Notes: generated by a model not told the origin, from the letters alone. A stretch of 43,583 nucleotides of DNA from Nitratireductor aquibiodomus NL21 = JCM 21793 (GCF_000615975.1 NZ_BAMP01000032.1:1-43583), one strand, 5' to 3'; counted from the stretch's first letter, positions 7,426-16,966 are shown. Program-made: numbers and translations.

Positions 7426-10400
7426 TCACTCCTCATTCGATGTCTGCAGGCGTGTCTCGATCTCCAGCCTGTAGCGTGCGCCAATGTTGCGCCATTCTGT
7501 TGCGATCAGTTGCCGAATCGCCGCCAACCGCTGTCTGGCCAGTCGATCCCTTTCGCCCGCGTAGGACAGCCGCACTACCGACGGCTCCTCGTCGAGCAGG
7601 TTGATCAACTGGTCGACACGCGAACGCCACTCCGGTTTCAGTTCTTTCTCCCCGGGTTCGAAGGCACCCGCGGCAAGATCAACCCGCACAATCCGCCCGA
7701 TGGAGACACCGAAAAGAAATTCAGTTGCCTTGCCTGCAGTGAGGCGAGCGATCCGGGGATTCTCCGTCGTGATACGATAGCCGGAAGGAAGTGACCGCAG
7801 ATCGAGTTTCAGGATGTAGTTCGTTCCAATGCGCTGGTCGGGAAGGTCTGCGCACGCAACGTGAAACCGGCCGTGATCATCCGTCGTGACAAGCAGCCCT
7901 TTCACGGCTGCGACCCGGGCACCAGGCAGACCGGGCTCCCCCTTGTCCTGATAACCATTGCGGTTCCTGTCATCGAACACTTTTCCCAGAAGGTCACCAC
8001 AGTCGAAAAGCGGTTCCGGCATGATCTCAACTTCGGCTGTGGCAACGCGCGAGACCATCTGCCCGTCGGCATCCTCCAGCCACGCCCGGTTGATGTATGT
8101 GTCGGGTTTCGCCGCCGCAGTCACGCGGAGCTCCAGTGTGATTTCAACCTCTTCATCCGGATTCAGCGTAATGTCTTCGAAGGTAAGCCGGCGACCGTCG
8201 ATTTTCGGTGTCAGCGCAGTGTTTCCAAGCATGGCCGAGCCAGAAACATACGCAAATGCGATCGGTATCTCGTCAACGACGTCGACCACGCTCGGTGCAT
8301 CAAATCCGATTCCCTTGGCCCGGATCACGTAGCGCGCCGTGCCACCACGCTGGACCTCTGATAATTCGGCTGTCTTACTGATCAGGTAGCCCGGGAGGTT
8401 GAGAACTGCGGTGACCTCCGGCGACGTCGTTTCGTCTCCCTTCGGCCCCGTACCTGTTGCTGTTGCCGAGTTCTGAACGCCATTTTCGACATCCTGAGCA
8501 TTCGCAATGTCTGCCGCCGTCAGCTTGTAGGTCGCCGAAAACGTCGTGCTTTTGTCCGGCCCTATATTGGCCCTTGTCGGTGTGAAAGCTGTAAGCGAGC
8601 CAGTTCCCGGCCTGCCAGCGAATGTCGGGCCGGGGTCGTGCGGCTGCACGTCGGATGCCGTGACATTACCGTCATTTGTTACCGTTACCGAATAGAGGAT
8701 GGTATCGCCAGGCTGTGCCAGCCCGCTTTCCGCTCCCTGAAACGTGCCCGTTTTCTCCAGTGCCAGCGATAGATTCTGAGGCAACTGAAGAACCGTCGGA
8801 TCGTCCGGATCGCCATCGCCGTCCTGGTCGCGATCCTCCGTGTTCTCCGGGTCGTCGGAAAGATCAGTCACCGGTGTACCCGCGACCGTCTCACCACGCG
8901 CGGTTGCCTGGTTCGTGATCTCACCGGCGTCGACATCGTCCTGAGTCAGCACATGCGTTGCTGAAATTGTCTCACCATCACTCTCACCAGAAGCAAGAGC
9001 TGAGATCGGTCCACCGCTCGTGTTCGCCAGTGGGTCATCAACGGTGATGTTCGAGATCGTCACATTCCCCGTATTCTTGATCTCGAATTTATAGCGAACA
9101 AGCTCACCTGCATCGGGGTAACCATTGCCATTCGTATCGTCAGCAAGGTCGAACAAGGCCGATTTCAGAATGTTCAGTCCGGGAAAGCTCGGAATGTCGA
9201 GTTCGGTAGCACCACCCGGTTCCCCGCCTGGCGGGCGGGAGTCGACGGTCACGTCTTCTCCTTTGGGGTTCTTTGCCTTGCCTTCTGCGACGTTCTCTAT
9301 CGTGCCGGCATCCGCATCTTCCTGCGTGACGATGTAGGAGCCCTTGAAGGTGGTCGTGTCTTCTGCATCTGGCTCCAGGCTTGCAAGGGGACCGCCCTCA
9401 ACATCTACCTTTTCATCCTCGACGGTCACGTCGGTCAGCGTGACATTGCCGGTGTTCTTGACCGCGAATGTGTAGAGGATCGTCTCACCAACATCGATCA
9501 CCCCATCATTGTCGGCATCCTGATGCTCTGCATTCTTGATCAGATCCATATCGCTGTTCTGATCAAGCGGTGTCACCGTCTTGTCGCCCGGGCTGCCGCC
9601 TGGCGGGGAGGATGTTGCATGAACCGGGTCTCCTCTCGGGTCCGACCCGGTGGACTCGGCACTGTTTTCGACCTCACCAGCGTCGATATCGGCCTGCGTA
9701 AGCTCATAGGTGCCCTTGACGTTCGAATCTGTCTCTCCCGGCCCCAGCGACGAAATCGGGCTGCCCGTAACATTGACCTTTTCGTCCGTCACTTCGATGT
9801 CGGAAAGCGTTACATTGCCGGTATTCACGACGGTGAAGGTGTATTCGAGCGTCTCGCCGAGATCAGGCTGCCCGTTGCCATTGGCATCGATAAGCACAGC
9901 CTGTTTCTCAAGCGTGTGTTCGCCATTGGCTGTGAGTCTGAGTATGGTTATGTCGTCCGGATCGCCATCATCCTCCAGATCCTCGTCTGTGGCATTGCTG
10001 GGGTCGTCGGAAAGGTCCTGGATCTCATGGCCGGTGGCCGTGACATTCCCTGTGACAATGGCCTGATTTTCGAGAATCCCGCATCTACATCCGCCTGGGT
10101 CAATGTGTAGGTAGCCGAGAAAGCGGTGTCGTTCGATGTGCCTGCCGCAAGGTTGATGGGACCGCCGGAAACCGGAATGCCCGGAAGAGGTGCTTCGACT
10201 GAAATCCCGCTCAGATCAACCGAACTGGTGTTGGTCACTCCGAGTTGATATGAAACTGTCTCGCCGGCATCGGGCACCCCGTTGCCATTCGCATCGTTGA
10301 GTGTCACCACATTGGTGAGCTCGATTTTCTCTTCCTGAATTGTGTGCGTACCCAGAGCGATCGGAGCTCCACCGCAGGTCTGGGTGCTATTCAAGATATA

Positions 10401-11528
10401 GCCACTGCCCTCGACGAGTTCGAACTCGATTGTCTCGTCTTCCTCTGTCAGAGTGTCTTCAATCACACTGACACCCATGTCGAAATCTGCAGCGGAATAC
10501 GTTCCTGCCGGGATGGAAACGGTGAAAGTCGACCCGCCGCCGGGGGTTGTGTAGTCATTGCCGAGTTCCGCCGTCCCTCCGACCACATTCACTGTCACCG
10601 TAAGCGGGTCTTCGAGGTATCCGCTCACCCTGAGTTTGGGCAGATTCGAGTCCTCCCCGCTTTCCGGGTAGGCGGTCTCGCTCTGCGCAAACTCGATCAG
10701 AGGGTCGATGCGCAGCTGAATGTCGTCGATGTGGTTGCCTGTATCTGGATTGCCATCCGAAGTGGAAACAGCTGCGAAACCGAACTGTTGAAGGCTGGTG
10801 GGGCCGGTCCAGGTGAATGTGCCCGAATAATCTCTCCAGGTGTTTGTCTGGACAGAGGTACACGTGGCGTCGCTGATGGCGGCACCACTGCCACAAAGGC
10901 TAGGGCTGCCGACACCAGCATTGCTTGTTGATGCCCGAACAACCCGATCAGCGGTTCCGATTCTGAAATCCATAACATCGGTGCCTGAAAGCCCACGGTG
11001 ACTGAACCTCCAGTCGATTTGATCGCCTTCGAGCAGACACACAGTCTGATAGATACGGGAGTTCTGGCGGGCATTGAGTTCGGCATGTTGTGACCCGGAC
11101 CGCGATGGCACACCGTTGAAACCGCTCCGCCAAATCTCAATCAGAGGGCCAGTCCCGTAGCCGCAGTTTCCGCCCATCTGAGCATGGGTTGTTGACCAGC
11201 CCTCAACCGCTCCGCTGGTCACGTGGGCGTAACTGCAGTTAATGCTGGGCGCTTCAAAGCCAAGGTTGAGAAAGCTTCGCTGAACCTGTGCTTCAGCAGG
11301 GGCGACGGTCACGGCGACGGCCATCGCAATGCTAAGCCATACGGAGATGCCGCGCAGACCAAGCAGATTCGCCACCTGAGGAAAGCGCCAGTGCCGCAGA
11401 GCGATACCGTCCAGAGACCTGATCCGTTCTTCGATCGGTCGTTTTCGGTCGGCATTTTTGAACTGCCTGATGCCCCTTCTGCACCCACGGCAGATTGTCC
11501 ATCTCGCGCTCCCGCAAAGAACTATCAA
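7426..11528 (-). pseudogene. Large secreted repeat protein (Calx-beta, DUF11/DUF7507 repeats, SdrD-B-like and OmpA-like C-terminus), frameshifted
   Basis: Two frames (9948-11528 and 7426-9897) encode one protein of about 1367 residues. At 10078-10080 the reading frame breaks inside DVDAG. Supplying one G (GGG to GGGG on the minus strand) continues it as ILENQAIVTGNVTATG with no stop, and total length becomes a multiple of three. Layout: hydrophobic signal segment ending APAEA; a galactose-binding-like region starting FLNLGFE; a Calx-beta domain (TEEDETIEFEL); about five DUF7507/DUF11 repeats, each opening DxNGNGxPDxGE and carrying a TLTQADVDAG-type motif; Asp-rich linkers (DQDGDGDPDD), likely calcium-binding; an SdrD-B-like domain (GKVFDDRNRNGYQDKGEPGLPGA); a C-terminal OmpA-like region. 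It is probably exported and surface-attached, perhaps an adhesin. The start is unclear: the frame opens with TTG 11528 and no strong ribosome site is seen. Confidence 0.75.
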
Positions 11529-11750
11529 TTGTGCCAGTCGTTTCGCCGAAAAGAATGTGATACCCGCAAGTGGTGCCCTTCATGATCGAACGCCGACCAA
11601 ACCTGGCTCATCCTGATGAGAACAGCGGTCTTGGCAATATTCCTGGGTGATTCAACGGGTAACCGTTACGGGCTGAGGGTGTGTCAAAGGCAGGCAACCA
11701 CCCCCGGCGCGGTGAACCGCGAACAGGCTTCCATGAATGGATTGTGAAGC

Positions 11751-11802
11751 TGGTGCTGCCGGAGAGATTTGAACTCTCGACCTCTCCCTTACCAAGGGAG
11801 TG
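11751..11802 (-). other. 3' half of a tRNA-Thr(GGT) gene: probable integration (att) site duplicate
   Basis: Read on the minus strand, the segment contains an anticodon stem CTCCC/GGGAG around loop TTGGTAA (anticodon GGT, threonine), a variable region AGGTC, a T-arm GAGAG-TTCAAAT-CTCTC, the 3' acceptor strand and an encoded CCA end at 11751. The D-arm and 5' acceptor strand are absent: sequence before the anticodon stem is unrelated. It is therefore not a working tRNA but the piece duplicated when an element integrates at a tRNA 3' end. The 3' end points left, so the element should extend to the right from here, with the intact gene at its other end. Confidence 0.8.
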
Positions 11803-11876
11803 AATGAACATATAAACCGCGCAAAGCGTGGGTTTTAGACGAGAAACACGACAGATACTTCACGATATGTTCCGGT

Positions 11877-11897
11877 GTTTCTGTCAGGTTTCTGTCA
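11877..11897 (+). repeat. Tandem direct repeat next to the att site, candidate integrase arm sites
   Basis: GTTTCTGTCA occurs at 11877-11886 and again at 11888-11897, with one base between. A degenerate copy in inverted orientation (GTGTTTCTCGTC on the minus strand) lies at about 11838-11850. All are within 100 bases of the tRNA-Thr fragment on the element side, the usual place for arm-type integrase or excisionase sites. The function is inferred from position. Confidence 0.4.
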
Positions 11898-12062
11898 CCA
11901 ATCCAGGCTATCATCTGCTGTCCGTACATATTTGCAGGCACCCTGGTTGCCTCACATGCGCGGGAATTCGGGAGAATTTCATCATTGCTCTCGCTGTCGC
12001 CCTCTAAACTACCCCAAAATTGGGACAGTGACGCAAGCTCCGGGCACTACACCAACTCGCTA

Positions 12063-12791
12063 TCACATAATCGGACGCGTTCTCGGTTCCACCAGTGTCG
12101 TCAAACCTGTGCGCGCGAGCGCCGGCATATCATGTATCGTGATCCTGTCACCGATCCAGGTGATCAATTGCCGCTCCTTGAGCTTCCTGATCGTCTTGTT
12201 CGTATGCACGAGCGAAAGTCCCAAAGCATCCGCTAGATCTCTTTGCTTAAATGGGAAATGAAAGACCCCGTCGTCGCTACTGCCCGACGCCTTGAGCCGC
12301 TGGTATAGTTTAACAAATGCCCATGCTACCGATTGCAATGCAGTGCGCTGACCGACGGTTGTCAGAGTCTCACCGAGAAAATGTTCTTCCACTGCGGCAA
12401 GCCAGGCAAGCTCGAAGCCTCGTTGAGGATCCGCACTCATATACGACCAAAGATCGCTGCGCTTGAACACACAAAGGGTCATTCTTGTTGTTGCTTCGAC
12501 GGAGTGACCCATTTCCCCCATCAAGCCCGCCTGGAGGCCGAGAAAATCCCCAGGAAAGACAAAATTGATGACTTGGCGCTCACCATTCTCAAGATACCGA
12601 TACCTTAACCCCATCCCATAAAGGGCTGTATATAATTGAGGACTGTTCGAACCCTCCATCAGTATCTGCGTACCCGCATCTACCACCAGTTCCCCTACCT
12701 TGAAGCGCTGCATGGCTGCGACGTCCTCGGGCGACATCGGGTCGAAGAGCGCCTTCCGGCGCAAGGTGCAATAATCGCATTTGGTCGTCAC
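12063..12791 (-). CDS. Crp/Fnr family transcriptional regulator
   Basis: A 242-residue protein with an N-terminal cyclic-nucleotide-binding beta-roll (about residues 25-140; VINFVFPGDFLGLQ is the phosphate-binding-cassette region) and a C-terminal Crp winged helix (FKQRDLADALGLSLVHTNKTIRKL, about 180-205). Cys5, Cys8 and Cys107 recall the FNR iron-sulfur ligands, but the third N-terminal cysteine is replaced, so a complete four-cysteine cluster is not present. Start is GTG 12789-12791 with GAGAGACG upstream. It is the first gene inside the att site and is divergent from the PRC-barrel gene. What it senses and controls cannot be told. Confidence 0.85.
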   Translation of the reverse strand: MTTKCDYCTLRRKALFDPMSPEDVAAMQRFKVGELVVDAGTQILMEGSNSPQLYTALYGMGLRYRYLENGERQVINFVFPGDFLGLQAGLMGEMGHSVEATTRMTLCVFKRSDLWSYMSADPQRGFELAWLAAVEEHFLGETLTTVGQRTALQSVAWAFVKLYQRLKASGSSDDGVFHFPFKQRDLADALGLSLVHTNKTIRKLKERQLITWIGDRITIHDMPALARTGLTTLVEPRTRPIM

Positions 12792-13101
12792 TTTTAGCGT
12801 CTCTCGAGAGCAGAACGTCTGAATTGTCCTCGTACGGCGTTTTAAAACAGGTGATCAAATATCCCTACCTGAAATGACATAGACGCGGCAAAGCCAAAAG
12901 TGCGGCTTCCTATGTCAAATGATGCTGCGGCATTTCGCTCATCGGATAAACCAATCGCCGGCTCTGACCACCTGTCTACATCCCAAAGCAGTGTTCATGA
13001 AGCTGACCGATCGCTTCAAGCGCCGGCGAGGGGGAGTTAAGGGGATCAGGTCCTGCCGGTCGGCATAGTGCCGCCGCGCCAAAACAAAGGACTCAGCAAC
13101 G
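12792..13101. promoter_or_regulatory. Divergent intergenic region with inverted repeats
   Basis: This 310-base spacer separates the Crp/Fnr gene (minus) from the PRC-barrel gene (plus) and must hold promoters for both. CTCTCGAGAG (12801-12810) is a 10-bp palindrome in the leader of the Crp/Fnr gene. TGACATAG (12875-12882) pairs with CTATGTCA (12910-12917) and encloses an inner AGCC/GGCT stem. No clear TTGAT-N4-ATCAA type FNR box is visible. Confidence 0.45.
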
Positions 13102-13895
13102 ATGAAATTCCTCATGATATCCACGGCCTTATGTCTCAGCATGGCAACATCGGCGTTCGCGGAATCTCCCATGTCTGGCTTCATTGATTACACCGTCGAA
13201 AAATCCGACCTGATGGCATCAGAGTTCATTGGAATGCGCGTCTACAATGCCGAAGCGACGTCGACATTGCCGGAAAAACGATGGTGGCAGCTGAAGCAGA
13301 ATGGGACGATATCGGTGAGATCAACGACCTGGTGATCTCGCAGGACGGCGACGTGATGGCTGTGATCGTTGGCGTCGGTGGCTTTCTCGGAATCGGAGAG
13401 AAAGACGTGGCTTTGACGATGGACCAAATCCACGTCATGCGCGAAGCGGATAGCCCGCAGGACATCTTCCTCGTGGTGCGTTCGTCAAGTGAGGCCCTGA
13501 AGGCTGCACCCAGCTTCAAGCGCCAGATGACCAGATCGAAAACCGAAATGGGCTCTTCTCAGAAGCCAATGGCACTCGTGGCGCCAAAGGTCGAGCGAGA
13601 AGGATATGCCCGTTCTGATCGATCAGGTTTGACCGCCGAAATGCTCACAGACGCACGTGTCTACGGCGTAAATGGGGAAGACGTCGGCGAAATCAGTTCG
13701 CTGCTTCTCGACAGCAATGGCGCCATCGACCGGGCGGTGATCGATGTGGGCGGATTCTTGGGAATTGGCGAGAAGCCTGTGGCCGTGAGCTTCGACGAAT
13801 TGACGGTTCTGCGCAAAGAGAATGGGGACGAAGTCCAGATATTCATAGAGTCTTCGAAAGAAGCGCTTGAGGCTCTTCCAGCATACGAAAAGTAA
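13102..13895 (+). pseudogene. Exported PRC-barrel domain protein, two barrels, frameshifted
   Basis: Frames at 13102-13335 and 13281-13895 together give one protein of 264 residues after one missing base is supplied at about 13255-13258 (after VYNAEA the protein goes on DVDIAGKTMVAAEAEWDDIGEINDLV). Signal peptide MKFLMISTALCLSMATSAFA. Two PRC-barrel units follow: each has a GMRVYN- or DARVYG-like strand, a (D)IGEI(N/S)xL strand and the near-identical loop VGGFLGIGEKxVA(L/V)(T/S), so the protein is an internal duplication. PRC-barrel proteins of this exported type are common in Alphaproteobacteria and often stress-linked. The gene precedes csbD on the same strand, which fits. No known enzymatic role. 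Confidence 0.78.
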
Positions 13896-14031
13896 AGCCC
13901 AGCGGAGGAAGGCAAGCGCCTTCCCTCGCTCGCGCTTGAGCGGCAACCGCATCGTAAATGTGCAGCGGTGATCCATTTCTGCACTGTTCACCGCAGTTTC
14001 CAGAACTCGCAGCAACATGAAAGGATACATT

Positions 14032-14232
14032 ATGAACTGGGATCAACTGGCAGGAAAATGGAAGGAAATGACCGGCACCATCAAGGCCAAGTGGGGCGAT
14101 TTGACCGACGACGAATTGGCGGAGATGGACGGTAATCGCGAGGCGCTGGAAGGAAAACTCCAAGCGAAATACGGGAAGACAAAGGACGAAGCCAGGAAAG
14201 AAGTGGACGATTTCTTGAACGAGAATTCCTGA
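14032..14232 (+). CDS. CsbD family stress protein
   Basis: A 66-residue hydrophilic protein with the CsbD signature: MNWDQLAGKWKEMTGTIKAKWG, then DDELAEMDGNREALEGKLQ and a KYGKTKDEARKEVDDFL C-terminus. CsbD-like proteins accumulate under general stress (in Bacillus, SigB control; in alphaproteobacteria often the general stress response); their biochemical role is unknown. Start ATG 14032 is chosen because AAAGGA lies seven bases before it; the upstream in-frame ATG 14017 lacks one. A strong terminator follows 9 bases after the stop codon, so this is a short transcript. Confidence 0.92.
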   Translation: MNWDQLAGKWKEMTGTIKAKWGDLTDDELAEMDGNREALEGKLQAKYGKTKDEARKEVDDFLNENS

Positions 14233-14241
14233 ATTCCCGGG

Positions 14242-14273
14242 GGGCCGCTCTTATCGAGCGGCCCGTTTTTTTT
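14242..14273 (+). terminator. Intrinsic terminator after csbD
   Basis: A 9-bp stem GGGCCGCTC / GAGCGGCCC with loop TTATC, followed by G and a run of eight T. Confidence 0.92.
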
Positions 14274-14298
14274 GCTTGCCTCACTATACGAGTCCACC

Positions 14299-14562
14299 AT
14301 GCATGACGACATAATGGCTGTGTCGTGCGATCTAATTGCGATCGCCAACCGCCTTGATGAACAGCACCACCTGATGCGACGCACCAAAATGCTTTCAGTA
14401 GCAGGAAAACTGATGCAGATCGTGCAGAATGGGCAGAGTGCAACGCTAACTCCATATGTGAAGCGGTTCATGACCCGGTATGCGCAGAACGAAGAGATAT
14501 CCCTGGATCACGCTGTCAACGAAGCGCTTATCCGATGGGCCCGCGCCAACGCGCTGATCTAG
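14299..14562 (+). CDS. Small hypothetical protein
   Basis: An 87-residue protein if started at ATG 14299. The frame is open slightly further, but that part lies inside the csbD terminator. It is rich in helix-forming residues: LIAIANRLDEQHHLMRRTKMLSV followed by a helix ending FMTRYAQNEEISLDHAVNEALIRWA. No ribosome site is seen before ATG 14299, which lowers confidence. I do not recognise a family; the pattern suits a small cytoplasmic helical protein. Confidence 0.45.
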   Translation: MHDDIMAVSCDLIAIANRLDEQHHLMRRTKMLSVAGKLMQIVQNGQSATLTPYVKRFMTRYAQNEEISLDHAVNEALIRWARANALI

Positions 14563-14707
14563 CCACGACCTTTAGAGTCATCCCCTTTTTCTGCTCTTAA
14601 AGAATCTGTGCTCCACGCGAGATAGCGCGCGGGATGCGGCAAACCGACCAAACGCTCTCTCACTCCGCTGGAGGCTGCATCCAAGGATCAGTTTTGAGAT
14701 AAACTGG

Positions 14708-14974
14708 CTACTCAGGCACGCGCAACTGCAACCGGATCGGTCCACGGTAAGGCACCCCCTTCGCACCACACTTGGAGCACCGCAACATCGGCACCACCGT
14801 ATGGTGCATTATTTCAAACTCTAAGCCGAAACGGCGCCTCAGATATTCGAGATCGAGATAGGCGGAGTGACCGCAAGTTCTTCCTTCACGCTCAGCGGCG
14901 CAGAAAATCAGCACCTGATATGCGTCTTCGAGAAGGTTTCCGAGCCGATTGATGCGATAGGACTTCTTTCCCAT
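14708..14974 (-). CDS. Small hypothetical protein with a CxxC zinc-knuckle-like motif
   Basis: An 88-residue protein starting MGKKSYRINRLGNLLEDAYQVL. A CSKCGAKG motif near residue 66 is one half of a typical zinc ribbon; Cys25 and Cys34 in the middle (FCAAEREGRTCGH) might complete a site. The wording of the C-terminus (LRCSKCGAKGVPYRGPIRLQL) resembles many small uncharacterised rhizobial proteins. A second protein with similar CxxC knuckles is encoded at 18071-18337. Transcribed toward the neighbouring plus-strand gene, with nothing else on its strand nearby. Confidence 0.6.
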   Translation of the reverse strand: MGKKSYRINRLGNLLEDAYQVLIFCAAEREGRTCGHSAYLDLEYLRRRFGLEFEIMHHTVVPMLRCSKCGAKGVPYRGPIRLQLRVPE

Positions 14975-15054
14975 AATTGGAACAATTAGAGAACAAACAC
15001 TGGACTCGTCAAGGGCGGCTGGATTACGATCCGGCCTTCTGATGGAGAAATGAG

Positions 15055-15411
15055 ATGACCACCTACACCGTCTTCAACATGGAAGATAACGACGGGTTCG
15101 AGGACGAATCGGGCCTGTCTATTGAACAAGCCGTCGAGCGCCTTATCGAGCGCTCCGGCTGCACCTATCGCTTCGAACGCATCGATTGGGTGATGCACAT
15201 CTGCGTCGAGCCGTGGCGCTGGTTCGGAAAGCCGGACGGTCTCTCCTCGCTCCTGCCGGACGATGAGAACGCCAAGCAGAAAATCCTTGAGCGCTTTGCC
15301 ACCGGCAAGGCTGACCTGCCGTCCACCCGGTGCATCGAGCTGGATGAAAAACATTCCGATGAGATGAGGAAGAATGGCCTGACAGGAAATGGCGCGTGGA
15401 CCATTCAGTGA
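15055..15411 (+). CDS. Hypothetical protein
   Basis: A 118-residue acidic protein (MTTYTVFNMEDNDGFEDESG at the start, then SIEQAVERLIERSGCTYRFER). The composition is that of a normal soluble protein. GGAG precedes ATG 15055. Its last 16 bases overlap the start of the next gene, so the two are translated together. I do not recognise a family. Confidence 0.62.
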   Translation: MTTYTVFNMEDNDGFEDESGLSIEQAVERLIERSGCTYRFERIDWVMHICVEPWRWFGKPDGLSSLLPDDENAKQKILERFATGKADLPSTRCIELDEKHSDEMRKNGLTGNGAWTIQ

Positions 15412-15608
15412 AACCGCAGCCCGAAGCCGATCCTTGCGAGCCGGCGGCCGACGCCATCATTGAGGCCTGTGGAGGCGATCCGCGCGAGGCGGTGATCGCG
15501 CTTCTTGGCGAACGCGACCACCTGCTGGGGCGCATCGAGGCGTTGGAGGAGTCGATCAGTTGGGGATTTTTGCGCGCAGGTCCCAGACACCAGGCGTTCA
15601 CTGAGTAA
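15396..15608 (+). CDS. Small hypothetical protein (rhizobial CGGDPREAV-type)
   Basis: A 70-residue protein with the segment ADAIIEACGGDPREAVIALLGERDHLLGRIEALEES. Small proteins with a (D/E)xIxAxxGGDPRxAVxALxxxN-like block are frequent in Rhizobiales genomes and carry no assigned function. It overlaps the gene before it by 16 bases. Its stop codon lies within the left arm of a 10-bp inverted repeat that brackets the following 99 bases. Confidence 0.55.
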   Translation: MDHSVKPQPEADPCEPAADAIIEACGGDPREAVIALLGERDHLLGRIEALEESISWGFLRAGPRHQAFTE

Positions 15609-15700
15609 GAACGCGACGAAGCGCCCGTTGACGATGATGTCCGCCCGGGGAGCTTTCATGATCGGAAAAGCCGCCGGTTTTAGACGAGCCTTCTTACTCA
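15602..15700. repeat. 99-bp segment bounded by a perfect 10-bp inverted repeat
   Basis: TGAGTAAGAA (15602-15611) and TTCTTACTCA (15691-15700) are exact reverse complements, 79 bases apart. No target-site duplication is visible outside the arms. It may be a transcription barrier between the convergent units here, or the outline of a miniature mobile element. Confidence 0.4.
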
Positions 15701-15757
15701 ACTTTGATCGAGGGGAAATTTTTAGATCTTGACGATCTGCAATTCAATTCGAACTCA

Positions 15758-16818
15758 TCAATCACTCAATGTGCGAATCCAATCTTCCCATCGGCGATCT
15801 ACTGAATCTGCTATTGAGGTATTTAGAGATAAGTTTCGTCCATCGCGCCGGTAATCGGAAGCACTCATCCCGTAGCGCTGTTTGAACCGTCTGGAGAATG
15901 CGGAATCGTTTGAGAAACCAAGTTCCTTACAAACCTCTTTAAGTTGCTTGTGATCCTGTGTCGGGTCCGCCAAGATCATCCTAACCTGCCGAAGGCGCAG
16001 ATCGCGGATGAAGCTCGCCACTCCGCCTATTTCTTCGAACAATTTGTACAGTTTTGATCGCGATATCCCCAGGGATCGGACAATGAACTCGGGAGACAGC
16101 CCTGGGTTGTTCAAATTTTGAACAATGAACCGCCTGATCGCGACCAATTTGGCTACCCGCATCCCGCTGCTTTCTCTAGGAACCTCCTCCGGTGCATTGA
16201 GGCACGCAGCGATCAGGGCAAGCGATGCGGGATTAAGAGAAACCGCCTGTCTCAATGTGAAACTGGCTGACAATTCATGCATGAGCAGAAGATGGTTTCG
16301 CAGCATCAGCGCAACCGGTTCGTTCATGGTGATGTGCGCAAGTGCTGGTCATCAGGTCTGTTCAGCAGCGGCGCGAGATCGGCGCGCAGTACAATCAGCG
16401 TCAGTGTTGTCAGATCCGATGTTTCACTGCTCATGCATTGAGCGTTGTCAAACATGATTAAATCGCCCGCGCGAACTTCTTGCTGAGCGTTGCGGTGGCT
16501 GTATTGCATGACCCCTTGTTGATAGAGCTGGATCATGTAGTGGTCCATCCCGTCGCGGCCGATCAGCGCATCGCTGCGCTCCCAGCTTTGCGACACCGAG
16601 GATGTTCGCACCAACATTTGGCTACCATGCATGAATGCCGAAAGTGACGCGTGAAACGAACTGTGATTTCGCGTCTGCTTGTCCGCATCCACTTGAAAAA
16701 CAGTCGAGATGCTCTCCCGCCACATTGCGAACTTCTCAGCCTGCGGAAGAACGTTCACGCTGAACATGGAGTGCGGGAGCCGCGCATCGCAGGAACTGGT
16801 GTCCGGAAGGATCGTCAT
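15758..16818 (-). pseudogene. AraC family transcriptional regulator, frameshifted into two overlapping frames
   Basis: Frames 16324-16818 (sensor part) and 15758-16327 (DNA-binding part) form one protein of about 353 residues once a single missing base near 16331-16345 is supplied; the corrected length is a multiple of three. The N-terminal half has the AraC_binding_2 type layout (YMIQLYQQGVMQYSHRNAQQEVRAGDLIMFD, then LRADLAPLLNRPDD). The C-terminal half has both AraC helix-turn-helix units: LSPEFIVRSLGISRSKLYKLFEE and VCKELGFSNDSAFSRRFKQRYGMSASDYR. As sequenced, the stop of the first frame overlaps the second frame's ATG as ATGA, which could be mistaken for a translationally coupled pair. 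It is divergent from the lipoprotein gene at 16967. Target unknown. Confidence 0.75.
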
Positions 16819-16966
16819 CTGATGATGGTGCTTCGGTCTCTATTAGCCCCCAAGAAGAACCAATTTTAGGACGAATTGCAAATCAATGTGGACATTCCGC
16901 AATTGCCCAACGCTTGAGCGCAGTGGCTTGCACGAATAGCCATAAGGGGCAGATAGGGAGATCGGG

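Noticed and set aside
11751..11802. Working tRNA-Thr gene
   Set aside because: Only the 3' half is present; D-arm and 5' acceptor strand are absent, so it cannot fold.
12792..14031. EcfG-type (general stress) promoter before the PRC-barrel or csbD gene
   Set aside because: I looked for GGAAC with GTT 16-17 bases downstream and did not find a convincing pair.
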